Shown here: positions 54,528 through 62,802 of the stretch, piece after piece
Layout of the letters: every line of letters starts with the position of its first letter
How positions within the stretch are numbered: the first letter of the stretch is position 1
Source of the DNA: an uncultured Prevotellaceae bacterium
Lineage (GTDB): Bacteria > Bacteroidota > Bacteroidia > Bacteroidales > Bacteroidaceae
Length of the DNA stretch: 64,000 nucleotides
Reading direction: 5' to 3'
Assembly (NCBI GenBank): GCA_902800495.1
Contig: CADCET010000003.1
Coordinates: forward strand, 1-64,000
Notes under the pieces: model-generated
Databases searched by the model: none
The model's input: the letters and a program-made list of their open reading frames with translations, nothing else
Told to the model about the DNA's origin: nothing
Translations under genes and position numbers: made by a program

Positions 54528-55596
54528 CGCCGTAGAACGTAGCATACCACTCGGCAAAGGCGCGCAGACCGTCGCGCAACGAGGTGGAGGGCTTGAAGCC
54601 GTAGTCGCGCTCCAAGGCCGACGTGTCGGCATAGGTGGTTGGCACGTCGCCCGGCTGCATCGGCACCAGTTCCTTGTGAGCCTCGAAGTCGTAATCGGCA
54701 GGCAGTACGCCGGCGCGCACCAGTTCCTGTTGCAGGATGTCGACAAACTGCAGCAGATTCTCGGGTTGGTTGTTACCGATGTTGTAGACGGCATAGGGCG
54801 GCAGAGGCAGTCCGTCGTCGCCCTGGCGCTTCTCGGGTGCCCCTTGCATGATGCGCACCACGCCCTCGACGATGTCGTCGACGTAGGTGAAGTCGCGCAT
54901 GCAGTTGCCGTAGTTGAATATCTGGATGGTCTCGCCGCGGCGCAGCTTGTTGGTAAAGCCGAAGTAAGCCATGTCAGGACGTCCGGCAGGCCCGTAGACG
55001 GTAAAGAAGCGCAGTCCCGTCGAGGGGATGTTGTAGAGCTTCGAATAGGCGTGGGCCATCAGTTCGTTCGACTTCTTCGTAGCGGCGTAGAGCGATACAG
55101 GGTTGTCCACCTTGTCGTCAGTCGAGTAAGGCACCTTCTTGTTCGTGCCGTAGACGCTCGACGACGAAGCGTAGACCAGATGCTCGACGGGATGGTGACG
55201 GCAGGCCTCGAGAATGTTGTAGAATCCAATAAGGTTCGACTGGATGTAAGCATCGGGATTGGTGATACTGTAGCGCACGCCAGCCTGGGCGGCGAGGTTC
55301 ACCACGATGTCGAACTTGTACTGCTCAAAGAGCTGGTCGACGGTCTGACGGTCGGCAATGTCGCCTTTGACGAACTGCCAGCTGTTGCCATTAATTGTCC
55401 ATTTTCCATTTTCAATGATCAATTGCTCCAACCGGTATTCCTTGAGCGACACGTCGTAGTAGTCGTTCATGTTGTCGATACCCACGATGGTGGCACCCTT
55501 CGCGTCGTTGAAGAGCCGCTTCACCAAGTTAGAACCAATGAAACCGGCAGCACCGGTCACTAATATTGCCTTGTTGTTTAATTCAATCTTTTCCAT
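54517..55596 (-). CDS. NAD-dependent epimerase, UDP-glucuronate 4-epimerase type
   Basis: The 359-residue SDR enzyme has AILVTGAAGFIGSNLVKRLF at the N-terminus, VVNLAAQAGVRYSITNPDAY and the catalytic YAATKKSNELMAHAYS (near residue 155), with FTVYGPAGRPDMAYFGFTNK as in UDP-GlcA 4-epimerases. It should interconvert UDP-GlcA and UDP-GalA. Residues about 58-69 (IIENGKWTINGNS) are an extra loop encoded by heptameric repeat DNA. It is third in an operon with a galacturonokinase-like kinase and a nucleotidyltransferase, which supports a uronic acid pathway. Confidence 0.9.
   Translation of the reverse strand: MEKIELNNKAILVTGAAGFIGSNLVKRLFNDAKGATIVGIDNMNDYYDVSLKEYRLEQLIIENGKWTINGNSWQFVKGDIADRQTVDQLFEQYKFDIVVNLAAQAGVRYSITNPDAYIQSNLIGFYNILEACRHHPVEHLVYASSSSVYGTNKKVPYSTDDKVDNPVSLYAATKKSNELMAHAYSKLYNIPSTGLRFFTVYGPAGRPDMAYFGFTNKLRRGETIQIFNYGNCMRDFTYVDDIVEGVVRIMQGAPEKRQGDDGLPLPPYAVYNIGNNQPENLLQFVDILQQELVRAGVLPADYDFEAHKELVPMQPGDVPTTYADTSALERDYGFKPSTSLRDGLRAFAEWYATFYGVKA
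55389..55421. repeat. Heptamer insertion inside the epimerase gene
   Basis: On the minus strand ATTGAAA, ATGGAAA, ATGGACA, ATTAATG repeat with a 7-bp period. They encode the extra loop ENGKWTING between two conserved blocks of the Rossmann domain. Confidence 0.7.
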
Positions 55597-56320
55597 ATTT
55601 TTCTATTGCTGCGTAATACGTATCTAAACTGCCGATATCGAACCGTCCGGCGGTCATAGGCCAGGCGTGCATCGTAGTGTGCTCCACCATGTAGTGAGCC
55701 AAGTTGCCGGGCGCATCCTTGCCACAACCGTTCTCTACCGAATGACGAACCAAGTCGAGGTCGGCCTGCCTGTAAATATAAAAAGGTGGGACAGCCCAAT
55801 GGCTCTTAGGCTCCTGCGGTTTCTCCTCCATGGCCAGCACGCGCTGTTGGTCGTCGAGCTCGACAACACCTGTGCGTTGCAGCTTCTCTATCGACGGCTG
55901 CTCGTGACACATGATGCAGCTGGTCTGTTTCTCGCGGGCAAAGTCAACAAACTCGCGGAACGAGAAGAACAGCAGGTTGTCGGCAGCCACCACCAGCAAA
56001 TCTTCGTCAATCTGCAACTTATCGAGAGCAAGCAGCAGGTCGCAGACGGCTCCGAGACGGGTGTCGTTGGTCTCCGTCCCGTCGTCGACGATGGTGATGG
56101 GCTTGGTGTAGTGCTGCTCGGCGGCCCACGTGCGGAAGTGGTCGGCAAACTTGTGGTTGGTGACGATGATGTGCTCGTCAATCTCGGGAATGGCGTCGAT
56201 GTCGTCGAGCATACGCCCGAGGATGGTGCTACGGCCAATCTTCAGCAACGGCTTCGGGAAATTACGGGTCAGCTCGCCAAGCCGCGTGGCATAGCCGGCC
56301 GCTATCACAATATTCTTCAT
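55583..56320 (-). CDS. Sugar-1-phosphate nucleotidyltransferase
   Basis: The 245-residue protein starts at ATG 56320 (MKNIVIAAGYATRLGELTRN), with the GxGxR-like AAGYATRLGEL loop and FPKPLLKIG metal/substrate motif. LLVVAADNLLFF corresponds to the usual GDN block, and EEKPQEPKSHWAVPPFYIYR fits the family. It should join a sugar-1-phosphate to UTP or another NTP. Between a GHMP kinase and a UDP-GlcA epimerase, the best guess is UDP-sugar formation from a uronic acid 1-phosphate. It overlaps the epimerase start by 14 nt. Confidence 0.82.
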   Translation of the reverse strand: MKNIVIAAGYATRLGELTRNFPKPLLKIGRSTILGRMLDDIDAIPEIDEHIIVTNHKFADHFRTWAAEQHYTKPITIVDDGTETNDTRLGAVCDLLLALDKLQIDEDLLVVAADNLLFFSFREFVDFAREKQTSCIMCHEQPSIEKLQRTGVVELDDQQRVLAMEEKPQEPKSHWAVPPFYIYRQADLDLVRHSVENGCGKDAPGNLAHYMVEHTTMHAWPMTAGRFDIGSLDTYYAAIEKYGKD

Positions 56321-56327
56321 AGGGACA

Positions 56328-57467
56328 TTATACAAAACGTGCGCCGTCGTCGGGCCTGACGAAGAAGCACTTGAAGGTATTTTCGTATTCGGGGAACTGC
56401 GCCAGATAGCGCTCCGTCATCTGCTGCTCAATAGTGTCGCGATAGGCAGGGTCGATGATGGCGATACAAGCGCCCTTGAAGCCTGCGCCGCTGAAACGGC
56501 CGCCCCAGACGCCGGGCAACGTCCGCATGATGTCGTAGATGGCTATCAGCTCGGGACTGCCGCACTCGTAGTTGTGGATGGAACTCTCGCAGGAGTCGAA
56601 GCTCAGCTTGCCAAACAGCTTCATATTGCCCGTTTCCCACGCCGTAACCCCCTGGCGCACACGGCGGTATTCGGTATAGAAGTGTTCAGCCCTACGGGCA
56701 AAGCGCGCCGGCATAGCAATCTTCGTCTTGTCGAACGTCGTCTTGGGAATGTCGCGCAGGAAGGTCTTGTCGAACGTCTTCAGCGGCTGGTCGAGATAAG
56801 CCAGCATGTTCCACGCCGCCGTCTTACACTCGTAGACGCGCAGGTTGTAGTCGCTATTGATGAGCGAGCGCGTCAAGCCCGAGAAGAAGATGGCCAGCTC
56901 GAAGTCGGGCATGTCGGGATGCTTCTGGATGATGCGGTAGTCGTTGGTGTCGCAGTCTAAGAACAGCAGCCCGTCCTTACGGCCCAAGGCGATACAAGCC
57001 TGGTCGAGCAGACCGTTGTTCAGACCGATATACTTACGCTCGGCCTCCGACGCTATCTGCACCACCTCGAACGGTTGCAGACTGATGCCGTTGGCCTTGG
57101 CAAAAGCCATGACGTAGGCTATCAGCACGGCTGCCGACGAACTGAGACCGCCGACGGGAAGCGACCCTTGCAGCACGCCGGTGATGCCGCGCGTCAGCTG
57201 GAAACGCTTGCGCAACGCGAACTTCGCACCACGGGCGTAGTCGCCCCAGTTATATTGCCGCACCTGCGTCGGCTGGTCGATATTGAAGTCGACGATGCCG
57301 TCGAACGAACGCGACTCCAAATGAACGTGACCGTCGTCGGACGGACTGAACCACAGGTCGACACCCTTGTCGATGGCAAAGCCCGTCACCAGACCATGCT
57401 GGTGGTCGACGTGCGCACCTATCGGACAGACGCGATAGGGCGAGAAAATATGATATTTATATTCCAT
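56328..57467 (-). CDS. GHMP kinase, galacturonokinase-like
   Basis: The 379-residue protein starts at ATG 57467 (MEYKYHIFSPYRVCPIGAHV). The galactokinase signature GRxNLIGEHxDY is replaced by PIGAHVDHQHG, which I recall from plant galacturonokinase. Further matches to that enzyme as I remember it are NWGDYARGAKFALRKRF, GGLSSSAAVLIAYVMAFAKA (ATP-binding SSSAA), SSIHNYECGSPELI and GGRFSGAGFKGACIAI. It would phosphorylate D-galacturonate at C1 in the cytoplasm. It heads the operon with nucleotidyltransferase and epimerase. A promoter box (TACTTTTG) lies 29 bp upstream. Confidence 0.78.
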   Translation of the reverse strand: MEYKYHIFSPYRVCPIGAHVDHQHGLVTGFAIDKGVDLWFSPSDDGHVHLESRSFDGIVDFNIDQPTQVRQYNWGDYARGAKFALRKRFQLTRGITGVLQGSLPVGGLSSSAAVLIAYVMAFAKANGISLQPFEVVQIASEAERKYIGLNNGLLDQACIALGRKDGLLFLDCDTNDYRIIQKHPDMPDFELAIFFSGLTRSLINSDYNLRVYECKTAAWNMLAYLDQPLKTFDKTFLRDIPKTTFDKTKIAMPARFARRAEHFYTEYRRVRQGVTAWETGNMKLFGKLSFDSCESSIHNYECGSPELIAIYDIMRTLPGVWGGRFSGAGFKGACIAIIDPAYRDTIEQQMTERYLAQFPEYENTFKCFFVRPDDGARFV

Positions 57468-57495
57468 ATTTAACGATTGTTTCAGCAATTTTCGG

Positions 57496-57564
57496 CAAAA
57501 GTAATCATTTTTTGAGAAAAAACCAAAAATTTTTTTGCAACTCTCATCTTTTTTCGTAATTTTG
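57496..57564. promoter_or_regulatory. Divergent promoters of the kinase operon and the GT2 gene
   Basis: TACTTTTG on the minus strand (57496-57503) lies 29 bp before ATG 57467. TAATTTTG on the plus strand (57557-57564) lies 24 bp before ATG 57588. Confidence 0.55.
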
Positions 57565-57587
57565 CCCCGACTACAAAAAACTCTAAT

Positions 57588-58574
57588 ATGGACTTAAGCA
57601 TCATCGTTCCTGTCTACAACGTGGAGAAATACGTCCGGGCGTGCCTCGAAAGCATATTCCGGCAGGGGCTTGACGAAGACCGATTTGAGGTCATCATCGT
57701 CAACGACGGCACCCGCGACCGTAGCATGGAGATGATTGCCGACATCATCGGACAGCACAAGAACATCACGGTCATCAATCAGGAGAATCAAGGACTCTCG
57801 GTGGCCCGCAACAACGGCGTCAAAGCGGCCAAGGGCGACTACATCATCATGCCCGACTCCGACGACCTGCTCATAGCCAACAGTCTGCCCACACTCCTGA
57901 AGCCCGCCTTGGAGACGAAGGCTGACTTAGTGATGGCCGACTTCCTCATGCTGGGCGACGAAGAGATAGAGCGCTACCAGCCCCCCGTCAACCAGACATT
58001 GAAGATACGGGAGATGACGGGCATAGACCTGTTCTTAGAAGACTACACACCCTACGAGAGCTACGTCTGGCGCACACTCTACCGCCGCGAGTTCCTGTTG
58101 GAGAACAACATCTGGAACTATCCCGGCATACTCTTCCAGGACGTTCCCTTCACACATGAATGCTACCTGAAAGCCAAGAAATGCATCAGGGCATCGTGGC
58201 TGCTGAACATCTACAGGACGGGGCACGCGTCGGCCACGTACAACTTCGACATGAAGAAGGCCGACGACTTCTGTATTGCCATGAGGGAAACGTGGAAACT
58301 ATGCAGCTGGGAGGGACATACGCCCGCGACGCTCCGCAAGCTGAAGGACGACGTCTTCGTGTCATTCAGCCACCTGATTATCTTAATTTCGTATAGTTTC
58401 AAAAGGCGGGTCGACAGATGGGACACCATCAAATTCATCAAAAGGAACCTGAGCGACGTCAACTTCGACAACGGATTCAGACAAAAGGCGGTTACAGCAC
58501 TCTTCACTCACATACCCATTATCTTCATCGAGGCCAACTACTATCTCAGACGCTTACTCCGACTTTTCAAATAA
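57588..58574 (+). CDS. GT2-family glycosyltransferase
   Basis: The 328-residue protein has the GT-A fold: MDLSIIVPVYNVEKYVRACL, VIIVNDGTRDRSMEMIADII, NQGLSVARNNGVKAAKGDYI and the DXD-like MPDSDDLL (near residue 90). The C-terminal part is basic and aromatic (FSHLIILISYSFKRRVDRW), consistent with membrane association. It is the only plus-strand gene in a minus-strand series, with its own promoter. Its 3' end overlaps the next, converging GT4 gene by 21 nt. Confidence 0.93.
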   Translation: MDLSIIVPVYNVEKYVRACLESIFRQGLDEDRFEVIIVNDGTRDRSMEMIADIIGQHKNITVINQENQGLSVARNNGVKAAKGDYIIMPDSDDLLIANSLPTLLKPALETKADLVMADFLMLGDEEIERYQPPVNQTLKIREMTGIDLFLEDYTPYESYVWRTLYRREFLLENNIWNYPGILFQDVPFTHECYLKAKKCIRASWLLNIYRTGHASATYNFDMKKADDFCIAMRETWKLCSWEGHTPATLRKLKDDVFVSFSHLIILISYSFKRRVDRWDTIKFIKRNLSDVNFDNGFRQKAVTALFTHIPIIFIEANYYLRRLLRLFK

Positions 58575-59705
58575 GTCCATCCAACGCTGCATGACGACGG
58601 GCTTCTGATAGCGGGCAACGGCCTCACGGGCAGCCTTACCCATACGCAGGCGCTCTTCGGGGTGACGAATCATCCAAAGCATGGCGTCGGCCAACGCCAC
58701 AACGTTACCATCCTCGACCAGCAGACCGTCCTGACGGTCGGCAATAATATCCTCGGGACCATACTTACAACGGAACGCCACGCAGGGAATACCGCAGGAC
58801 ATGGCCTCGACGAGCACCAGCCCGAAACCCTCGTAGAGCGAACTGAGAACGTAGAACTCGCTATCCTGGTATTCGGAGTAGATGTCGGACGTGGGCTCGT
58901 GGATGATAATGCGGTCGGCCAGACCATAACGGGCAATACGGTCTAAGAGCATCGGCCGATCGGCACCCTCGCCGAAGATGTCAACCGTCCACTCCGGACA
59001 GTCGGCGGCAATCCGCGCAAAGGCGTCTATCAGCAAGTCGAAACGCTTCTCCTTGTTCAACCGTCCGGCACAGATGATACGATGGCCGCTACCGTCGTGG
59101 GGCTTGACCGCATCAGGATATTTGGTGACGGGATTGGGGATGACCTCGATGCGCGGGATGTACGAACGCCACTCGCGGGCGTCGCCCTCCGTCAATGTCA
59201 CTAACAGGTAGGCCTTGGCTGCCTGGCCGAGCATCCATTTGTCGTATAAGACGGCCAGCATACGCAGCAGCGGGCGGTCCTGGTAGTAGACTGATTTCTT
59301 GACGGCATAACAAGGGGCGTGCGACTCAATCATCTTGCGGGCACGGGTCTTCGCCGACAAGACGATATCCATCAGTTTGATGGAGCAGGTAGAGACAATC
59401 AGCACGTCGGGCTGCTCGGCATCTAACAGAGCCTGCAGGCGCGCCTTGAACAACTGGCGCAGACGCCTGATTTTTGGCAGGCGTTTCAGAAGACCGTACT
59501 TCATAATGGGGAAGAACGGAACGCCAAGGTCAAGATGACGGATGGCGGGATGGAGCGGGAAGGCATCGGGGTGCTGCCCCTGCTCGTAGGTCACCATCAC
59601 CACCTCATAGCCCTGCCCGGCCAAGTAGTTCATCTTGTCGGACATTACCCGCTCGACGCCAGCCTTGACGGCGAACGACTTCATGACATATACTATCTTC
59701 TTCAT
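58554..59705 (-). CDS. GT4-family glycosyltransferase
   Basis: The 383-residue protein starts at ATG 59705 (MKKIVYVMKSFAVKAGVERV), with the N-terminal G-x-ER acceptor region. The donor site is seen in IICAGRLNKEKRFDLLIDAF, IIHEPTSDIYSEYQDSEFYV and the EX7E segment SSLYEGFGLVLVEAMSCGIP. It resembles the 60765-61889 product in architecture. It follows the 59719-60768 gene by 13 nt on the same strand. Confidence 0.93.
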   Translation of the reverse strand: MKKIVYVMKSFAVKAGVERVMSDKMNYLAGQGYEVVMVTYEQGQHPDAFPLHPAIRHLDLGVPFFPIMKYGLLKRLPKIRRLRQLFKARLQALLDAEQPDVLIVSTCSIKLMDIVLSAKTRARKMIESHAPCYAVKKSVYYQDRPLLRMLAVLYDKWMLGQAAKAYLLVTLTEGDAREWRSYIPRIEVIPNPVTKYPDAVKPHDGSGHRIICAGRLNKEKRFDLLIDAFARIAADCPEWTVDIFGEGADRPMLLDRIARYGLADRIIIHEPTSDIYSEYQDSEFYVLSSLYEGFGLVLVEAMSCGIPCVAFRCKYGPEDIIADRQDGLLVEDGNVVALADAMLWMIRHPEERLRMGKAAREAVARYQKPVVMQRWMDLFEKSE

Positions 59706-59718
59706 ACGCATCAACAGT

Positions 59719-60768
59719 TTATATCCACCTGATCAGCTTTCCGATAACATACAAGAGCCCAAGCGACAAACCCGACGGCAACTTGCTCACGATATAGAAG
59801 AAGAGGTTGAACAGGCGGTAGCGACGGAACGCCAATATCTCACAAAACGTGGCGGGATGCGCCATCTCGGCCATGATCTCGCGGTTCGTCAGGGGCTCCG
59901 TAAAACGACGGCGATGGCGCAAGGCCACGCAGACGGCGCGGAACTTGTGTTTGACAACCCGCGAACAATGGGCGTCGTAGAACGAACGGCCACGCAGACG
60001 GGCACAACGTTCAGTCATGATGGAGTCAGTCAGGAAGCGGCCACGAATCTCGTCGACGGGAATCGTCGTGCGGGCGTTGACACCCATCTTCGAACCGGGC
60101 CTCATCACGTAGTTATAGGTGACGTCGGGCAGGATGACGGCAGACTCAATGTCGGAATAGAAGTCGGACAGGAACAAGGCGTCCTCGTCCTTGCTGGCCA
60201 GGAACTTGATATCGTTACGCCGCAGGAAGTCGGTCGTGAACAGCACGTTACAAGCCGTAATGGCCACGTGCCAGCGCAAGTCCTGACAAAGATACTTTGC
60301 AAACTCATCCTTGCCCTTGATGACCATATAGTCGGTATACTGCAAGGTGGGTATCTCGTCGGTCGTACCGTAGACCACCTTCCGGAGCGAAGCAAAGACG
60401 GCATCGGTATCGTGAGCCTCGGCCTCTCTGACCAACAGCTCTATCGTGCCTGGTTCTATGTAGTCATCGGAATCGAGAAAGTACAGATACTTGCCGCGCG
60501 CCTGGGCGATAACGGCATTACGCGCCTCGCCGCTGCCGCCGTTGCGGGGCTGGGTTATGATCTGCAGCTTCGAGCCGTTCGCCTCCTGCGCCTGCATCTG
60601 ACGGACAATCTCCATAGAACCGTCAGTACCGCAGTCGTCAACAGCCAGAATCTCTATGTTCTGATAGGTCTGGTTCAGGACGGAAAGCAGGCACTTCTCA
60701 AGATACTGTTCGACATTGTAGACCGGTATGCCAATGGTTACTAACGGTTCCTCAATTCTGTTATTCAT
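59719..60768 (-). CDS. GT2-family glycosyltransferase
   Basis: The 349-residue protein starts at ATG 60768 (MNNRIEEPLVTIGIPVYNVE). It has ILAVDDCGTDGSMEIVRQMQ, GGSGEARNAVIAQARGKYLY and FLDSDDYIEPGTIELL with the DxDD metal-binding motif. The C-terminal half carries KHKFRAVCVALRHRRRF and ends in a hydrophobic stretch (LPSGLSLGLLYVIGKLIRW). It overlaps the stop of the GT4 gene upstream (ATG 60768, stop 60765). Confidence 0.93.
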   Translation of the reverse strand: MNNRIEEPLVTIGIPVYNVEQYLEKCLLSVLNQTYQNIEILAVDDCGTDGSMEIVRQMQAQEANGSKLQIITQPRNGGSGEARNAVIAQARGKYLYFLDSDDYIEPGTIELLVREAEAHDTDAVFASLRKVVYGTTDEIPTLQYTDYMVIKGKDEFAKYLCQDLRWHVAITACNVLFTTDFLRRNDIKFLASKDEDALFLSDFYSDIESAVILPDVTYNYVMRPGSKMGVNARTTIPVDEIRGRFLTDSIMTERCARLRGRSFYDAHCSRVVKHKFRAVCVALRHRRRFTEPLTNREIMAEMAHPATFCEILAFRRYRLFNLFFYIVSKLPSGLSLGLLYVIGKLIRWI

Positions 60769-61889
60769 ACACTTGACGATAACTGGGTAAATAACTCTTT
60801 CCAACGGGGCATGATGCGTTCAGCTTGGTAACGCTGGGACGACTGGATGCCGGCCTGCCCCATGCTGAGCCGGAGGTCATGGGCGTCTATCAGATGGCAA
60901 ATCCTGTGGGCAAACAGAGGGATGTTGCGTTTCTTGATGATAAACCCATCAACGCCGTCGGTAATAATCTCCGACGGACCGAAGGGACAGTCAAACGCAA
61001 CCACCGGCACGCCACAGCTCATCGCTTCGGGCAGGACGAGGCCGAAAGGTTCGAAAGACGACGTCAGTATCAAGATGGAACTCTCGCGGTATTTCTCGAA
61101 AATGTCGGAAACAGGCTCATGGACAAAGATATTGGCATCGGCCTCTTCTATCATCTTCAACAGCTCATCCTTCTCCTCGCCGTAGCCGCCGTAAACGTCT
61201 AATCGCCAGTCGGGCCGTTGCCGGTGGACGAGCTTCCATATCAGCACCATGCTATAGATGTCTTTCTGATGAGAGAAACGACCGACGAAGATGACGGACT
61301 TGGAGTCGCACTTGCTCATGGCGCCCTGGTTCAGATGGACGACGTTGGGGATGACACAGACATGCTTGTTGATGCCGCGCCAGTCGTTGGCATCGCCTTC
61401 GGTCAGGGCGACAATCATCTGGGCATGACGGGCGGCACGACAATACCACCACGTCTTCAGCTGTTCGAACTTGTTGACCTGATTGAAACGCTCGGCATAG
61501 CGTATGGAATGCGACTCAAGGACAAGGGGTACCCCACCCTTGGCCTCGGCGATGGCCGACATCAGTTCGAGTCGCAAGGACACGACGACATCGGGCTGAA
61601 CGGCCTGAAGATACGCCCGCAGCCGGTCGACAAACAGCCGACGGAGGCGACGGCGCAGCAGGAGGCGACGGAGAGCGTTAAACTTGTATTGCTGCTGGAA
61701 ACGGACGTCTAAGTCATGATGATGCACCTTGCTGCTCATGGAATAAGGTATAGGGTGATGACCCTGGTTGGCGGTCAGCAGATGAATCTCATAGCCATAC
61801 TCGTCGGCCAGATAATTCACCTTATCTGTCAACACCCGCTCCAAGCCACCCCAGATGGCAAGCGCATCACTAATGTAGACAATCTTCAT
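60765..61889 (-). CDS. GT4-family glycosyltransferase
   Basis: The 374-residue protein starts at ATG 61889 (MKIVYISDALAIWGGLERVL) with the GGLER acceptor-loop pattern. SVIFVGRFSHQKDIYSMVLI and the donor-binding ILTSSFEPFGLVLPEAMSCG carry the EX7E glutamates. It is coupled by 4-nt overlaps to the genes on both sides, so the minus-strand GT cluster from 63828 to 58554 is very compact. Confidence 0.93.
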   Translation of the reverse strand: MKIVYISDALAIWGGLERVLTDKVNYLADEYGYEIHLLTANQGHHPIPYSMSSKVHHHDLDVRFQQQYKFNALRRLLLRRRLRRLFVDRLRAYLQAVQPDVVVSLRLELMSAIAEAKGGVPLVLESHSIRYAERFNQVNKFEQLKTWWYCRAARHAQMIVALTEGDANDWRGINKHVCVIPNVVHLNQGAMSKCDSKSVIFVGRFSHQKDIYSMVLIWKLVHRQRPDWRLDVYGGYGEEKDELLKMIEEADANIFVHEPVSDIFEKYRESSILILTSSFEPFGLVLPEAMSCGVPVVAFDCPFGPSEIITDGVDGFIIKKRNIPLFAHRICHLIDAHDLRLSMGQAGIQSSQRYQAERIMPRWKELFTQLSSSV

Positions 61890-62743
61890 GACTTTGGCTT
61901 CACTAAGTTATCGTCGCTATCTTCGTAATGCTCCTTCTTGAAGAAGATACGCGAAAGCCCCTTGCTCTGGATCTTCACATGATGGACGAAGCTCTGCCAC
62001 ATCGACTGGTTGCCGACTGTTCCGTAGCCGGTAATAGCCCGACAACGGCGGTCGCGAACGAACTTGATGCGGCCATACTTCTTCAGCGACAAAGCCATCG
62101 AACCGTCTTCACCACGGATGATGTCGACACGATACTCCTCCTGGCGCCCATAGTCGGCATCGTAGGCGAAGACCAGTCCGCGCACGCTCAACTCAGGACG
62201 CTTGAAATGCTGAATCCAGAGGAAGAGGTCGCGGCACATTTCGAACATCTTCAGCCCGAACTTACTATGATTGGCATCGGGGAAATAACTCCACGTAGCC
62301 GAGACGGCCACCACGCCGGGCTTCATCAGCTGCTCGAGCATCAGCTCGTAGTACTGCGGCGGGTAGAGCGTGTCGCTATCGACGTCGAAATAATACTTGC
62401 CGCGCGCATGTTGCAGACCGCAACGGCGGGCATAGCCGCAGGAGTGCTGGTACTCGGTATAATACGGAATGCCTGACTGCCGATAAATCTCGGCCGTACG
62501 ATCCTTCGAATCATTGTCGACACCGATGATCTCGACCGGATACTTACAACGTATCTCGCTAATAGCCCAGAGACAAGCCTGCAGATGGGTCTCTTCGTTA
62601 TAGCCGATGACGACGATGGAAGCCACAGGATGCTCGCTCTGCAAGGCGGCAAGCCGTTCACGCGTTTCGTCAATCACCTGCTGAGGCACCTCGCTGAACG
62701 GTTTGCCATAAATGGAGAGATACTTGTCATACCAGTTCGACAT
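61886..62743 (-). CDS. GT2-family glycosyltransferase
   Basis: The 285-residue protein starts at ATG 62743 (MSNWYDKYLSIYGKPFSEVP). It has the GT-A core: ASIVVIGYNEETHLQACLWA, VEIIGVDNDSKDRTAEIYRQ, GYARRCGLQHARGKYYFDVD with DVDSD as the metal-binding motif. No membrane helix is evident. A variant box TATCTTCG lies near 62769, 26 bp upstream, so a promoter for this gene is possible. Confidence 0.9.
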   Translation of the reverse strand: MSNWYDKYLSIYGKPFSEVPQQVIDETRERLAALQSEHPVASIVVIGYNEETHLQACLWAISEIRCKYPVEIIGVDNDSKDRTAEIYRQSGIPYYTEYQHSCGYARRCGLQHARGKYYFDVDSDTLYPPQYYELMLEQLMKPGVVAVSATWSYFPDANHSKFGLKMFEMCRDLFLWIQHFKRPELSVRGLVFAYDADYGRQEEYRVDIIRGEDGSMALSLKKYGRIKFVRDRRCRAITGYGTVGNQSMWQSFVHHVKIQSKGLSRIFFKKEHYEDSDDNLVKPKS

Positions 62744-62802
62744 AAGCTTGTGTTTTTATTTCTGACTGCGAAGATAGGCATTTTTCATCAAACCGCCAAA
62801 TT

